From positions 186,001-250,000 of the forward strand of contig NZ_JBEFTX010000007.1 of assembly GCF_040195635.1 (NCBI RefSeq): DNA of 64,000 nucleotides, written 5' to 3'. The notes beneath the pieces are model-generated. The model was not told the DNA's origin, searched no databases, and saw only the letters and a list, made by a program, of their open reading frames with translations. The stretch is from Thermasporomyces sp040195635. GTDB lineage: Bacteria > Actinomycetota > Actinomycetes > Propionibacteriales > Actinopolymorphaceae. This document shows positions 9,112 through 17,471 of this stretch, piece after piece. Numbering within the stretch: the first letter of the stretch is position 1; each line of letters starts with the position of its first letter. Both the position numbers and the translations under genes were made by a program.

Positions 9112-10122
9112 GTGGCGGACGAAATGCCCGACCCGCTGGATGTGCTGGGTGACGACGAACGCAGGCTCCTGCGTCGGGCGCCACGCCCCGGCTGGCAGGC
9201 ACCCATGCTCGCCACCCTGACCAAGAAGCCGTTCTCCGACGAGCGGTGGATCTACGAACGCAAGCTGGACGGCGTACGCGTGATCGCCGTCAGGAGCCGC
9301 GGCCAGACGACCCTGTGGTCCCGCAACCACAAGGACATGACGAGCACCTATCCCGAGATCGTCCAGGCATTCGCGCCACAACAGGCCCAGGACTTCGTGG
9401 CCGACGGCGAGATCGTGGCCTTCGACGGCAGGCAGACGAGCTTCGCCAAACTGCAGGCACGGATCAATCTCGCCGATCCCCGGCGGATACCCGCGACCGG
9501 CGTCACCGTCTACCTCTACCTCTTCGACCTGCTCGTCGTCGGTGACGCCGACCTCACCCGACTGCCGCTGCGGGCCCGCAAGCGGGTGCTGCGCACGACG
9601 TTCGAGTTCGGCGACCGCGTCCGGTTTTCCACCCACCGCAACACCGAGGGGGAGAGGTTCCACGCCGACGCGTGCGCGCGAGGGTGGGAGGGCCTGATCG
9701 CCAAGCGCGCGGACGCGCCGTACCAGACCGGTCGCAGGTCTCGGGACTGGCTGAAGTTCAAGTGCGTACGCGACCAGGAGTTCGTCATCGGCGGGTTCAC
9801 CGATCCGGAGGGATCGCGACAGGGGTTCGGCGCGTTGCTCGTCGGCTACTACGAAGGGAACCGGCTGCGCTACGCGGGCAAGGTGGGCACGGGTTACAAC
9901 GCACTGATGCTGCGGGATCTGCGGGCCCGGATGGACAAGATCGCCCAGTCGTCGTCGCCGTTCGCCGATCCGGTGCGCGAGCGCTCCGCCCACTGGGTAG
10001 GCCCCGAGTTGGTCGCCCAGATCGGCTTCACCGAGTGGACCAGCGACGGCAAGCTCCGTCATCCACGCTTCGTCGGGCTGCGTACGGACAAGGACGCCTC
10101 GGAGGTCGTCCGCGAACAGTGA
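9112..10122 (+). CDS. ATP-dependent DNA ligase, stand-alone LigD-type ligase domain
   Basis: The 336-residue protein has the adenylation motif I YERKLDGVR with nucleophile Lys51, motif III-like FVADGEIVAF, motif IV WEGLIAKRADAPY and motif V SRDWLKFKCVRDQEFVIGGF. The C-terminal OB fold has KVGTGYNALML. It carries only the ligase part of LigD: no polymerase or phosphoesterase domain is attached, and no Ku gene is nearby. It would seal nicks or breaks in non-homologous end joining using ATP. The start is a GTG at 9112 with GTGGAGG upstream. Confidence 0.92.
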   Translation: MADEMPDPLDVLGDDERRLLRRAPRPGWQAPMLATLTKKPFSDERWIYERKLDGVRVIAVRSRGQTTLWSRNHKDMTSTYPEIVQAFAPQQAQDFVADGEIVAFDGRQTSFAKLQARINLADPRRIPATGVTVYLYLFDLLVVGDADLTRLPLRARKRVLRTTFEFGDRVRFSTHRNTEGERFHADACARGWEGLIAKRADAPYQTGRRSRDWLKFKCVRDQEFVIGGFTDPEGSRQGFGALLVGYYEGNRLRYAGKVGTGYNALMLRDLRARMDKIAQSSSPFADPVRERSAHWVGPELVAQIGFTEWTSDGKLRHPRFVGLRTDKDASEVVREQ

Positions 10123-10238
10123 GCCACCGGGAGCCGGAGGATTCCCAGCGAATCTCCAGGTGGCGTTCAGGGCGGTCCCAGCCAGGAGAGCGATGGTGGA
10201 GACTGCTTTCGTACATCCACGACTGGAGGGAGACCGCG

Positions 10239-10823
10239 ATGCGCCCTTACGGGCAGTGGGTCAGAGGGCGATGGGCCAACCGGCGGTGGTCGGACCGGTC
10301 CACGGTGCTCGCGGTGGCGGTGTCGACCGCCACGATCACGGCACTGGCGGTGGGCGGGATCGCCCTCGCCGACAACGTGGCGGAGTCCGGCAACGACGCG
10401 ACCACTGCCACGAGCGACCAGCCACGTCCGGACGCGAAGGACCGGCCGGTAATGCGGGGCCACCGGGCTCCGGGGCTCATGGGATGGGCTCTGCATGGTG
10501 AGTTCGTCACGGCCAAGAAGGACGGCGGCTACCAGACCGTGGCCGTCCAATATGGCGAGGTGCAGGCAGTGAGCGACACCTCGATCACGGTGAAGAGTGA
10601 GGATGGCTACTCGAGGTCCTACGTCGTCGATGACGAGACGCTGGTCAACGCCCACCGCGAGGGCATCGGCTCGGTCGACGAGGGCGATGAGGTGCACGTG
10701 GCGGCGGTCGTGAGCGGCGACACCGCAACGGCGCTTCGGGTCGCGGATGTATCGGACCGCAGGGCCACCTGGGAGAAGTTCCGGCCACGGTTGCGCGGCC
10801 TGAACCCAGACACCGGAAACTGA
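10239..10823 (+). CDS. Membrane-anchored exported protein with a DUF5666-like domain
   Basis: The 194-residue protein starts at ATG 10239 behind GGAGGGAG. A basic N-terminus is followed by one hydrophobic segment (about residues 21-44, LAVAVSTATITALAVGG), then a charged linker and a beta-rich domain at about 90-175 (GEVQAVSDTSITVKSEDG, VDEGDEVHVAAVVSGD). This pattern recurs in actinobacterial surface proteins resembling DUF5666 OB-like domains. No catalytic motif is seen and the function is unknown. A strong hairpin terminator follows 16 bases after the stop. Confidence 0.7.
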   Translation: MRPYGQWVRGRWANRRWSDRSTVLAVAVSTATITALAVGGIALADNVAESGNDATTATSDQPRPDAKDRPVMRGHRAPGLMGWALHGEFVTAKKDGGYQTVAVQYGEVQAVSDTSITVKSEDGYSRSYVVDDETLVNAHREGIGSVDEGDEVHVAAVVSGDTATALRVADVSDRRATWEKFRPRLRGLNPDTGN

Positions 10824-10839
10824 TCGGCTCGCCCGACGT

Positions 10840-10885
10840 CGGGGCCCTGGCTCGGATGTGAGGCGATCTCCGAGCCAGGGCCCCG
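10840..10885 (+). terminator. Strong intrinsic terminator hairpin
   Basis: Two perfectly complementary 16-base arms (10840-10855 and 10870-10885) flank a 14-base loop, 16 bases after the stop at 10823. It lacks a T tract, as is common in high-GC actinobacteria. It separates the exported protein gene from the MarR gene. Confidence 0.8.
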
Positions 10886-10996
10886 GCTCGGCGGTCGCCG
10901 AGGTTGGGCAGCGGAAAGCCGTGCGGGACGGTTCCTCGGTGGCGAAGCGCCCGGCGGATAGGGTTTCCTCACCATGGGGTACGAGAGACCGTTCAG

Positions 10997-11506
10997 ATGA
11001 GTGCGGAACCAGCAAGGGAGGCCGCCCGGCGCCGTCGTCGGTTGACCGTCACGATCAAGGAGTCGCTGCGCGGGCTGGCCATCCAGTTGTCCCTGCTCAA
11101 CCACCAGGTGACCGCCAACCTCGCGCTCAAGGACGTTGATCTCCACTGCCTCGACCTCATCAACCGGGAAGGGCCGCTCGGCCCGACCACACTCGCGCGT
11201 CGGGCCGGGCTGCACCCCGCCACGATCACCGGCATCCTCGATCGGCTCGAACGCGGCGGATGGGTGGTCCGCGAACGTGACCAGTCCGACCGGCGCGCCG
11301 TCGTCGTTCGTGCTCTGCGGGACCGCAACGCCGAACTCTTCCGCCTGTACGCGGGGATGGATGCGTCGATGGGCACGATCTGCGCCGGCTACGACGAGTC
11401 CGAGCTCGCCCTCATCGCCGATTTTCTGCGGCGTACGAACGAGGCGGGGCAGATCGCGACCGCCGACCTCGCCAACGCACCGCCGGACGACTCCCACCCG
11501 GCATGA
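10997..11506 (+). CDS. MarR-family transcriptional regulator
   Basis: The 169-residue protein has a MarR winged helix: LDLINREGPLGPTTLARRAG then HPATITGILDRLERGGWVVR, and the wing motif RDQSDRRAVVVR with the conserved Asp-Arg-Arg. ATG 10997 gives the typical N-terminal dimerisation helix; the frame is open upstream without family-like sequence. MarR proteins usually repress efflux or stress genes and respond to small ligands. The target is not evident because both neighbours are unrelated. Confidence 0.9.
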   Translation: MSAEPAREAARRRRRLTVTIKESLRGLAIQLSLLNHQVTANLALKDVDLHCLDLINREGPLGPTTLARRAGLHPATITGILDRLERGGWVVRERDQSDRRAVVVRALRDRNAELFRLYAGMDASMGTICAGYDESELALIADFLRRTNEAGQIATADLANAPPDDSHPA

Positions 11507-11584
11507 GCGCGGGGTCAGGTCCCACCGTCAGTGCGAGGCTCGCGGAGAACCTGGCTGGGCTCTGATCGAACGGAGGATTCGCAC

Positions 11585-12055
11585 ATGATCAGCCACGCAC
11601 CGCCCGGCTACGTCTGCCCGATCTGCGCGTTGGTCGCCGGTGGGACCACCGACGTCAGCGGCCAGCAGGACATCGTGTGGCAGTCGGAACGGGCGACGGC
11701 ATTCATCTGCGCCCGATGGTGGCCGAACAACCACGGTCATGTGCTGGTCGTGCCGAACGCCCACCACGAGAACATCTACGACCTCCCGGCGGAGTAGGGT
11801 CACGCTGTGCACGACGGTGTCCGGGCAATCGCCCGCGCGATCCGGGACACCTACGGGTGCGAGGGAATCTCCACCCGGCAACACAACGAGCCCGCCGGTT
11901 GTCAGGACACGTGGCACTACCACGTGCACGTGTTTCCCCGCTATCGAGGCGATGACCTCTACGGGTCGCACCCGTACCCGGGCTTCGTCTCCGCCGAACG
12001 TCGCCGGCCGTACGCCGACAAGCTGCGTACGCATCTCAGACATCCGGGGGAGTGA
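11585..12055 (+). pseudogene. HIT-family hydrolase interrupted by an in-frame TAG
   Basis: Starting at ATG 11585 after CGGAGGATT, the frame reads a typical 156-residue HIT protein: CPICALVAGG, WWPNNHGHVLVVPNAHHENIY, then after DLPAE a TAG at 11795-11797, then GHAVHDGVRAIARAIRDTYG and the catalytic triad HYHVHVF. The reading frame stays the same across the stop, so one base change (for example TTG to TAG) accounts for it. The active-site histidines lie after the stop, so the 70-residue N-terminal product would be inactive. Re-initiation at GTG 11807 could give a separate C-terminal fragment. Alternatives are a sequencing error or read-through. Confidence 0.8.
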
Positions 12056-12070
12056 CGCGCCCGTCACCGC

Positions 12071-12703
12071 TCAGCGTTGCACCTGATCCGCGAGGTTCGT
12101 ACGCATCCGCTTGACGAGCGTGCGGGGCTCATCGGCGAAGAACCGCACCGCCGTCACGGTCTGGACGCCATGGGGGAGCGTCACCGTGAAGGGACGCTGC
12201 AGGACCAGGTCGATGTTTGTCCGGCTGGCGGCCACGACGTTCAGGGTCGTTCCGGCGTCGGTCTCGTCGAGTTGGACCGCACGTGATCTCTCACGGCTCC
12301 GCTCCCGTACCGAGACCGCGCTGATGGCCTCCCAGGGGATGGCGATGTCGAGAGTGAAGCCATTGCGGAGGCGTAGGCCCGCCGGCTCGACCAGGTGCGG
12401 GTGGACCTTGTACGCGGCGAGCATCCCCACCATCCACATCAATCCCCAGAAACCGACGGCCAGCAGGGCGATCTTCACCGGCTCCCATGGCACCAGCATG
12501 TGGGCGATCGGGATCTCGATCGCCGAGACGATGATGAAGACCCAGAAGAGGAGCTCGACCGCCTTCACATAGCTGAACCTCTCGGCACCCGGACCGGCGC
12601 CGGGGTCTCGCCGTCGCACCAGGAAGTACAGACTGCGCCAGACACCGAGCTCGAACTGGATGGCGTGCCGGGCTAGTGCCACCGGCGGGCCTGTGACGTT
12701 CAC
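12071..12703 (-). CDS. Two-TM membrane protein, function unknown
   Basis: The 210-residue protein starts at a GTG overlapping the stop of the MarR gene (GTGA), so the two are coupled. Two hydrophobic segments lie at about residues 50-72 (AVELLFWVFIIVSAIEIPIA) and 77-100 (KIALLAVGFWGLMWMVGMLA). A soluble C-terminal half follows (LVEPAGLRLRNGFTLDIAIP through RFFADEPRTLVKRMR) that resembles PH-like domains of actinobacterial membrane proteins. The coupled MarR protein probably controls it. No enzymatic motif is seen. Confidence 0.75.
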   Translation of the reverse strand: MNVTGPPVALARHAIQFELGVWRSLYFLVRRRDPGAGPGAERFSYVKAVELLFWVFIIVSAIEIPIAHMLVPWEPVKIALLAVGFWGLMWMVGMLAAYKVHPHLVEPAGLRLRNGFTLDIAIPWEAISAVSVRERSRERSRAVQLDETDAGTTLNVVAASRTNIDLVLQRPFTVTLPHGVQTVTAVRFFADEPRTLVKRMRTNLADQVQR

Positions 12704-13179
12704 CGCTGTGCCTCCTTTTCCTTCGCTTGGGCGATCAGCTCACACAGCCGCGCCATCAGCACGTCGAAGCCCTTCACCAAGGCGCTGAACTGCCCGTCGG
12801 GCATGTCGGCGAAGAGGTCGTCCGCCAGCTGCTCGCCGTCGCGCTTCAGTTGCTCGGCGATGCGCGCGCCGTGTTCGGTGAACGACACGAGGGCGGCCCG
12901 ACGGTCCGTAGGGTGCGGCTCTCGAACGACGAAGCCGGTGTCCACCAGGGCATCGACGAGGCCGGTGACATTTCGCGGGCTCACGCCGATTGCCTCCGCG
13001 AGCACCCGCTGCGTGCTGGGCCCGAGGTGGAGCAGCTCCCAGACGAGGGTCGCCCGCGAAGGGGTGAGCCCGACACGGCCGAGACCGTGCTCCATGTCCT
13101 CGTTGATGAGCATCGCGAGCTGAAGCAGCTGCCCGAGCGCAGCCTGCTGCTTCTGGCGGCGAGAACTCTCAACAGACAT
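12700..13179 (-). CDS. MarR-family regulator coupled to the membrane protein
   Basis: The 159-residue protein has the MarR winged helix: GLTPSRATLVWELLHLGPS, VLAEAIGVSPRNVTGLVDAL and the wing REPHPTDRRAALVSFTEHG. ATG 13179 is preferred because AGGGG lies about 10 bases upstream; an in-frame GTG six codons earlier would place the start inside the inverted repeats described next. The overlap with the downstream membrane-protein gene and the repeats at the promoter suggest an autoregulated two-gene operon. Confidence 0.9.
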   Translation of the reverse strand: MSVESSRRQKQQAALGQLLQLAMLINEDMEHGLGRVGLTPSRATLVWELLHLGPSTQRVLAEAIGVSPRNVTGLVDALVDTGFVVREPHPTDRRAALVSFTEHGARIAEQLKRDGEQLADDLFADMPDGQFSALVKGFDVLMARLCELIAQAKEKEAQR

Positions 13180-13181
13180 AT

Positions 13182-13214
13182 CGTGAAGCCCCTTCACTAT
13201 GTCGGTGCTTCACG
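13182..13214. promoter_or_regulatory. Inverted-repeat cluster before the MarR operon (likely operator)
   Basis: Three half-sites are stacked just upstream of ATG 13179. GTGAAG (13183-13188) and CTTCAC (13192-13197) form a 6-3-6 repeat, and CGTGAAGC (13182-13189) pairs with GCTTCACG (13207-13214) as an 8-base repeat. MarR proteins bind such palindromes over their own promoters. Binding by the adjacent regulator is inference. Confidence 0.55.
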
Positions 13215-13361
13215 TATCGTAGCCTACACGAGCGGTTGCACGGCGAGATTCCCGCGGACGCATGGGGGAGAGGCCACCCGCAGCTGGTCGCACCGCCCGC
13301 AAGCGGAGGTCGCGCCGGGCAGCTGTGGTGGATCATGCGCGGACGGCCCATGATTGCGGGC

Positions 13362-13910
13362 ATGAGGAGCAGCCCCAGAGCAACCATGTTCATCGATCGC
13401 GACACCGACCCACGCGTCCACCCGCCGACCACGAGCGAGGAACGCGCGACCCTTGTCGGCTTCCTGCGCTGGCAGCGCGACACCCTGGAACTCAAATGCA
13501 GCGGCTTGGGAGTCGAGGACCTTGCCCGTCGATCGGTGGAGCCGTCGACGCTGTCGCTGCTCGGGTTGGTACGCCACATGGCCGAGGTTGAGCGCATCTG
13601 GTTCCGGACGGTGATGGCAGGTCAGGACGCTCCGCCGTACTTCTACTCCGATACCGATCGCGACGGGGAGTTCGACGGCGCAGTTGCCACGGCCGAGGCC
13701 GTCACCGAGGCATGGAACGCGTGGCGGACCGAGATCGAGTTCGCGGACCGGTTCATTGCCGAGGCGCCCGACCTCGATGTCGCCGGGACCGCTCACGGCG
13801 GGCCGAGGACGCTGCGGTGGGTCCTGGTGCACATGGTGGAGGAGTACGCACGACACAACGGGCACGCCGACCTGCTGCGGGAGCGGATCGACGGGAGGCT
13901 GGGGCAGTAA
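13362..13910 (+). CDS. DinB/DUF664 family protein
   Basis: The 182-residue protein fits the DinB-like four-helix bundle. Motifs are EERATLVGFLRWQRDTLELK, LLGLVRHMAEVERIWFR with the first metal-type His, and LVHMVEEYARHNGHADLLRE with the second His cluster. Actinobacterial members are metal-dependent and several use mycothiol or similar thiols for transfer reactions. The substrate is unknown. ATG 13386 is a reasonable alternative start; neither has a clear ribosome site. Confidence 0.85.
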   Translation: MRSSPRATMFIDRDTDPRVHPPTTSEERATLVGFLRWQRDTLELKCSGLGVEDLARRSVEPSTLSLLGLVRHMAEVERIWFRTVMAGQDAPPYFYSDTDRDGEFDGAVATAEAVTEAWNAWRTEIEFADRFIAEAPDLDVAGTAHGGPRTLRWVLVHMVEEYARHNGHADLLRERIDGRLGQ

Positions 13911-14061
13911 CGAGCAACGCCCCTCTTGATCCGCGCCCCTGACGTGACGGACCCGACAGCGGTTGTCGGCGCGCCGGCGGGCCCGCAGCTGGAGAGGGGG
14001 AGCGACGCCTGGGAGAACCTCTATTGGCAATAGCACACGGCGCCCGGGCTCACCGCCGGAC

Positions 14062-14685
14062 TTAGTTCAGGTGGCTTGTCTCGTTCAATTGGGCGATCTG
14101 GTGGCTGTAGCTTCGGTCGTCCTTGCGCAAGTGGGTGATGCCGCCTGAAGAGACACGGAATTGGACACGGCCCGATGCCTCCAAGGGCATGCCAATCCAC
14201 GCTGCCAGGAGGAGGGTGGCAGTACCTCCATGTGTCACGACTACCTGGTTCTCCATCGTGGATTGTTGAATCCGACCCATCGCCGCATAGGCCCTGACGG
14301 CGAGGTCCATCCGTGTCTCAGCACCGTCCACACCTTCGTCGTGCCGTAGCCGCTCGCCGAACTCCGGAATCGGGATTCGGCGTTCTTCGAGCCAAGCCTT
14401 GGGTCGGCCACCCGCCTCACCGTACGACTTCTCCCGCAGGTCTGGGTCCAACTTCAGGGCGCCGCCGATCCGCTTGACGATGACCTCTGCGGTCCGCTGC
14501 GCGCGGCGCAGGTCGGATGTGATCGTCTCGACGTCAGCGTCGCCGAGGCGCTCAGACAGCGCTTCGGCGATCGACTCAGCCTGACGCATGCCTCGCTCGG
14601 TCAGGTTGGAGTCGAACCACCCGCCGACGAGTCCGTCTACGTGGTGGGTTGCCTCCGGATGCGTGACCACATAGATGTTCTTCAC
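14062..14685 (-). CDS. Histidine phosphatase superfamily protein with an atypical THP motif
   Basis: The 207-residue protein starts at GTG 14685 after CGAGG. The fold is clear: NLTERGMRQAESIAEAL, SDLRRAQRTAEVIVKRI, RMDLAVRAYAAM and the second catalytic His in VVVTHGGTATLLLAA. The first catalytic motif, normally RHG, reads VVTHPEATHHVDG: the nucleophilic His9 is kept but the phosphate-binding Arg is Thr and the Gly is Pro. The family hydrolyses phosphate esters through a phosphohistidine. The change may alter substrate or activity. It shares its direction with the GNAT gene upstream at 14793-15326. Confidence 0.85.
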   Translation of the reverse strand: MKNIYVVTHPEATHHVDGLVGGWFDSNLTERGMRQAESIAEALSERLGDADVETITSDLRRAQRTAEVIVKRIGGALKLDPDLREKSYGEAGGRPKAWLEERRIPIPEFGERLRHDEGVDGAETRMDLAVRAYAAMGRIQQSTMENQVVVTHGGTATLLLAAWIGMPLEASGRVQFRVSSGGITHLRKDDRSYSHQIAQLNETSHLN

Positions 14686-14792
14686 TGTGACCTCGAGATC
14701 CTCGTTGTGGACGCTGCACGTGTGCCTGTGCCGTGTTTCGAGATGTGACCCATGACAGTCGAAACGAAGGTGACTGCGCGAGGTGCGACTTG

Positions 14793-15326
14793 CTAGGCCG
14801 GTGGTCGCTGGAGGATCTGTCGGGACGACTCGAAGCCCAGCCGTTCGTACACCGGCACTGCCTTGCGACCAGAGTGGACCGTCACGCGGAAGGCCCCGAG
14901 GTGTGTCGCATGCTTCGAAGCAGCCTCCACGAGCGCCGAGCCGATCCCGTGGCCTCGCTGGTTGGGCTTGACGAAGACGCTCTGGATGTCTGCGGATAGC
15001 CGACTCGTCGCTCCAGGTCTCGGGACGCGGGGGACGAGCGCGACCCAGGCCATGCCGACGATCTCCGGTCGGAGGAGTCGGGCGACGAACGCCAGGTGCG
15101 AGTCCTGGTGGGCGGCCCACCACTTCGCGAGCTCCACCGCGAATGCGTCAACGGACCGCGGTGCTGGTTCCTCATCATGGGTGTCCAGCCACAACAGCCG
15201 GGCCAAATCTGCGACGTCGTCCGCATTCGCCTGGCTGATCCTCACGAGGTGAGAGTCTGCCAGCTGGTCGACCGGAGGGAGGACGGTGACTTGCGGGCTG
15301 AAGCGCGCCAGACCACTACTGGACAC
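14793..15326 (-). CDS. GNAT-family N-acetyltransferase
   Basis: The protein is up to 177 residues. The acetyl-CoA signature is SVFVKPNQRGHGIGSALVEA (the R-G-x-G-x-G/A loop), followed by VHSGRKAVPVYERLGFESSR, the classic motif B. The N-terminal part reads VRISQANADDVADLARLLW. GTG 15326 is the longest start, but GTG 15245, exactly at VRISQA, gives a more usual GNAT length of about 150; neither has a convincing ribosome site. It would acetylate a small amine or protein; the substrate is unknown. Confidence 0.85.
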   Translation of the reverse strand: MSSSGLARFSPQVTVLPPVDQLADSHLVRISQANADDVADLARLLWLDTHDEEPAPRSVDAFAVELAKWWAAHQDSHLAFVARLLRPEIVGMAWVALVPRVPRPGATSRLSADIQSVFVKPNQRGHGIGSALVEAASKHATHLGAFRVTVHSGRKAVPVYERLGFESSRQILQRPPA

Positions 15327-15480
15327 CCTGCGTACGAAGACTGGGCGGATTCGTCGGGCTCAGCGGTAAAGGGGCCCCAGAGCCGCGATGTCCCTGAGGA
15401 CAGGCGGGGTCTCGAAGAGGACGGCTAGGTTGTGTCTCGTGGCGGTGTCAGGCGACTCACAGAAGGCGACGAGCTCTCAC

Positions 15481-16055
15481 ATGGACAGTCATGGGGATCC
15501 GAGCCAGCCGTGGCCAGAACTCGCTCCAGACTACGAGCGGGCCCGAAGCAGGGAGGACTCGCTCGATCGGCTTGTCGAGTGGCCTGCGCAGCGAGACCTT
15601 CTGGGCGATGTCACCGGACGGTCGGTGCTCGATGTCGGTTGCGGCAACGGAGGCAAGCTGGCTGAGCTGGTTGGAGACGGCGCGACCGCCGCCGTAGGTG
15701 TCGACGTCAGTGGCAACTTCCTCAGTGCGCCGCCGCCTGGCTTGGAGCTCATCCGAGGTGATCTCAAGCCGTCGAGCGGGCCGAACAGAATGAGACCTCC
15801 ATGGGCGAGGAGTATTTCTCCACCGCGCGGTTCTCCTACCTCAGCGGCTGGAACGACCAGATCACCCTCACCAAGCGTCCCTACACCATCTCTGACCTGA
15901 TCAACGTTTTCAGTGCCGCAGGGCTGTGGATCGAGACCGCGTTAGAGCCTCAACTATCCGAGGACGCCCGACGCCGTTACCCGCATAAGCAGGCGTGGAT
16001 GAACAAGTACCTCGGCATCCTGATCTTCAAGCTCCGGACCCATTCCGGTCAGTAG
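15481..16055 (+). pseudogene. Class I SAM-dependent methyltransferase with an internal deletion
   Basis: Starting at ATG 15481, the first frame reads PWPELAPDYERARSREDSLD and the SAM-binding motif SVLDVGCGNGGKLAEL, reaching LELIRGDL at about 15770. From about 15778 a different frame continues as RAEQNETSMGEEYFSTARFS and ITLTKRPYTISDLINVFSAA to the stop at 16055. Both ends look conserved, but roughly 80 residues (motifs II-III) are missing and the frame shifts at the joint. The surviving parts total about 190 residues against about 270 expected for this type. No functional product is expected. Confidence 0.8.
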
Positions 16056-16180
16056 CCGCGTCGCTACGGGCTACGGATGCGCCTGCCGGCGTAGCGGGCC
16101 CACGGCTCAGCTCCACGGGTCGGGGTAGTGGAGCGGACCTAGCGGCATTGATTCATCTGATGCAATACGCAGACTAGTAC

Positions 16181-16211
16181 TTGACATAATGTCGCTTATC
16201 GGCGCTACGTT
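16181..16211 (+). promoter_or_regulatory. Possible promoter of the first Nudix gene
   Basis: A perfect TTGACA (16181-16186) is followed after 19 bases by TACGTT (16206-16211). An 11-base palindrome GACATAATGTC (16183-16193) overlaps the -35 and could bind a repressor. The start would lie about 45 bases before the GTG at 16262. Confidence 0.35.
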
Positions 16212-16261
16212 CCCGAGGGTCGTTCCCAGGCTCGATCAGCAATGGAGACTCACAACCGCAG

Positions 16262-16765
16262 GTGTCCGAGTCCGGCGATTTGAGCGATTACCGTGAAGGC
16301 GTGCCAGTTCCCGAGTTCATCCTTCGCCTGCGTGAGCGGATCGGTCATGACCTTCTGTGGCTGCCTGGCGTGACGTCTGTCGTCCTCAACGACGGCGCAG
16401 TCCTGTTGGTTCGGCGTTCCGACAACGGTTCTTGGGCTCCTGTGACCGGCATAGTCGATCCCGGCGAGCACCCAGCGAAGGCAGCGGTGCGAGAGGTGCT
16501 CGAGGAGACCGGGATCCGCTGCGTTGTCGAGGAACTTGTCTGGGTCAACGTCAGCGATCCGACTGTTCACGTCAACGGCGACCACGCTCAATACCTGGAC
16601 CACACCTTCCGATGCCGATACGTCGCCGGCACCCCGTACGTGGCAGACGACGAGTCGCTCGAGGTCCGCTGGTTCCTCCTCACCGACCTGCCCACGATGA
16701 GGCCCAGCCTTCTAGAACGGATCGTGACCGCTGTAGAGCATGTCGGCCCAGCGCGGCTCATCTGA
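16262..16765 (+). CDS. Nudix hydrolase
   Basis: The 167-residue protein has a perfect Nudix box GIVDPGEHPAKAAVREVLEE followed by TGI (G-x5-E-x7-REVLEETGI). VLLVRRSDNGSWAPVTG precedes it, as in MutT/ADP-ribose pyrophosphatase-like enzymes. These cleave nucleoside diphosphates linked to another moiety, using Mg2+ bound by the box glutamates. The GTG start is preceded by GGAGA. It is the first of three Nudix genes within 2.3 kb; the substrate is unknown. Confidence 0.92.
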   Translation: MSESGDLSDYREGVPVPEFILRLRERIGHDLLWLPGVTSVVLNDGAVLLVRRSDNGSWAPVTGIVDPGEHPAKAAVREVLEETGIRCVVEELVWVNVSDPTVHVNGDHAQYLDHTFRCRYVAGTPYVADDESLEVRWFLLTDLPTMRPSLLERIVTAVEHVGPARLI

Positions 16766-16903
16766 CTCGTAGCCAGGGCGCTGCGCTGCCGCCGGTCCGT
16801 GGCCGCACCCGTGCTACTCCCGTCTCATGAACTCCCGCTCCTGCCAGTCAACTCACATCAGACCGGGCGACCTCGCCGGACCGATCCTGGTATGTTCTGC
16901 CGG

Positions 16904-17404
16904 ATGGCAACGATCGAGCCGCCTGACGGCCATTGGAGCCTGAGCCTGCCACGCAAGCGCGAAGCGTCGGGTGCGTTGTTCTTCGACTCGGCCGGCCGCG
17001 TCCTCGTGGTCAAGCCGACCTACCGCGACGGGTGGGCCTACCCCGGCGGTGTGGTCGAGGTCAATGAGCCTCCACATGCGGCCGCCGTCCGCGAGGTGAA
17101 AGAGGAACTCGGCCTGGCTCGGTCGCTTGGCAGGCTGTTGGTTGTGGATTGGGAACCTCGCACCGAGACCATCCCCATCGAAGGGCTGATGACCGTGTTC
17201 GATGGCGGAGTTCTTACTCCACAAGAGATCTCGTCGATCCGACTTCAGGAAAGTGAGCTCGGCGCGTTCGACTTCTGGACGATTGAGCAGGTCCGCGAAA
17301 TGCATCCTGCGCTCCATGCCCGCAGGATCAGTGCTGGCATGGAGGCCAGGAACACCGGCATCGTCGCCTATCTGGAGAACGGATATCCGCCCGCCTCCTT
17401 CTGA
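16904..17404 (+). CDS. Nudix hydrolase
   Basis: The 166-residue protein carries the box GVVEVNEPPHAAAVREVKEE followed by LGL. Before it is GALFFDSAGRVLVVKPTYRD and WAYPGG, typical of the MutT/NUDT branch found next to acetyltransferases in actinobacteria. ATG 16904 gives the family N-terminus; an in-frame ATG four codons earlier is possible. It sits 138 bases downstream of the previous Nudix gene, but the two boxes are diverged, so this is not a recent duplication. Confidence 0.92.
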   Translation: MATIEPPDGHWSLSLPRKREASGALFFDSAGRVLVVKPTYRDGWAYPGGVVEVNEPPHAAAVREVKEELGLARSLGRLLVVDWEPRTETIPIEGLMTVFDGGVLTPQEISSIRLQESELGAFDFWTIEQVREMHPALHARRISAGMEARNTGIVAYLENGYPPASF

Positions 17405-17471
17405 GGACGCGAACGCAGATGTCGGCGTAAGGCGCGCTTGTGCCGGCGATGACCCGTGAGAAGCTTCGGTC

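Noticed and set aside
11795..11797. Pyrrolysine or other recoding of TAG
   Set aside because: No pyl genes or recoding signals are seen, and HIT proteins do not use such residues; a nonsense mutation or error is simpler.
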